Program-made: the position numbers and the translations under genes
The notes under the pieces: generated by a model
Databases searched by the model: none
Told to the model about the DNA's origin: nothing
The model's input: only the letters and a program-made list of their open reading frames with translations
Part shown: piece after piece, positions 4,778-5,101 of the stretch
How the letters are laid out: the number at the start of each line of letters is the position of its first letter
Numbering within the stretch: position 1 is the first letter of the stretch
DNA from: Desulfobacterales bacterium
Lineage (GTDB): Bacteria > Desulfobacterota > Desulfobacteria > Desulfobacterales > UBA5852
Direction: 5' to 3'
Length of the DNA: 5,101 nucleotides
NCBI GenBank assembly: GCA_016735415.1
Contig: JAERRP010000877.1
Location: forward strand, 1-5,101

Positions 4778-5101
4778 ATGCCCGCAACGAAACTCAGGGG
4801 AGTTGTCTTCTTCATGATCGATGGATTCGATATTGATTACTACGACGCCGCCACCATGCCGGTGATGCGACGGATGGCCCGCGACGGTTTTTTCAAGACC
4901 GGCAGCTGCATTTTCCCGTCCCTGACCAATGCCAACAACATCTCCATTGCCTGCGGCTGCTGGCCGGAACAGCATGGCGTCACCACCAATTGTCATTATG
5001 ACCAGGCTTCCGACCGGGCCATGTTTCTGGAGGATGCCTCCTTCCTGGCGGCACCCACAATCTTCGAACGCGCAGCCAGGGCCGATATCGCCTCGGCGCT
5101 C
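4778..5101 (+). CDS. phnA: Phosphonoacetate hydrolase-like enzyme, alkaline phosphatase superfamily (3' truncated by window edge)
   Basis: Phosphonoacetate hydrolase is a metal-dependent (two Zn) cytoplasmic enzyme that cleaves the C-P bond of phosphonoacetate to acetate and phosphate. Only the first 108 codons are in the window, and the frame is open to the last base. No signal peptide is present. The first strand ends in VVFFMIDGFD, whose Asp15 is the expected metal ligand. FPSLTNANNISIACG carries Thr50, the expected nucleophile, within the S-x-T-N-x-N-N pattern that marks PhnA-like proteins. PEQHGV and Asn71 follow; the Thr-to-Asn spacing of 21 equals that in the characterised enzyme as I remember it. 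A Y-D pair and a TIFERAA helix come next, as in PhnA. The start is 25 bases after the phnE stop. Four cysteines lie between residues 44 and 72, more than I expect from PhnA. The rest of the metal site is out of view, so a related phosphodiesterase/nucleotide pyrophosphatase remains possible. Confidence 0.7.
   Translation, partial: MPATKLRGVVFFMIDGFDIDYYDAATMPVMRRMARDGFFKTGSCIFPSLTNANNISIACGCWPEQHGVTTNCHYDQASDRAMFLEDASFLAAPTIFERAARADIASAL

Noticed and set aside
4580..5101. Terminator or end of operon after phnE
   Set aside because: The 25-base gap after phnE holds only a ribosome binding site and no hairpin; the hydrolase continues the operon.
1..5101. CRISPR array, tRNA or rRNA gene, insertion sequence ends, toxin-antitoxin pair
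   Set aside because: I found no regularly spaced direct repeats, no tRNA-like cloverleaf or rRNA sequence, no transposase and no small paired genes.

Overview
The window looks like a bacterial chromosomal segment of moderately high GC content (my impression is high fifties percent) from a Gram-negative organism. I see no plasmid, phage or insertion-sequence genes. An anaerobic or environmental proteobacterium or desulfobacterium would fit, but that is a guess: it rests on codon style, on a PEP-CTERM-like remnant, and on an ABC phosphonate cluster without C-P lyase genes in view. No species call is justified.

Layout from left to right: (1) 1-1389, plus strand, is the 3' part of a KefB/KefC-type (CPA2) cation:proton antiporter with a C-terminal NAD-binding RCK (TrkA-N) domain; its start lies outside the window. 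(2) 1390-1590 is a convergent intergenic stretch. It holds two inverted repeats and, on the minus strand, an orphan fragment ending in a PEP-CTERM-like tail (hydrophobic segment, then a basic end, then stop). (3) 1591-2493, minus strand, is a complete LysR-type regulator that resembles E. coli YeiE. (4) 2494-2692 is an AT-rich divergent control region with at least two T-N11-A palindromes of the kind LysR regulators bind, followed by a GC-rich hairpin with a short T run just ahead of the next gene. (5) 2693-4752, plus strand, is a tightly packed phosphonate-type ABC transporter operon: binding protein (phnD-like), ATPase (phnC-like), permease (phnE-like). (6) From 4778 to the right edge is the 5' part of an alkaline-phosphatase-superfamily hydrolase that closely resembles phosphonoacetate hydrolase (PhnA).

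How the genes would work together: the LysR protein probably senses a phosphonate-type ligand or a downstream metabolite and controls the divergent operon. The ABC transporter would import an organophosphonate (or phosphite/phosphate ester), and the hydrolase would cleave it in the cytoplasm, releasing phosphate. This matches the known pairing of phosphonoacetate hydrolase with a LysR regulator in Pseudomonas.

The oddest point is the binding protein. It has a good ribosome binding site, a clean signal peptide, a normal N-terminal start of the mature domain and a normal C-terminal domain end. It is only 153 residues long, because roughly 135-150 residues from the middle of the fold, including the ligand-binding core, are missing in frame. 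Either this is a real internal deletion that has disabled or reshaped the receptor, or it is an assembly artefact.
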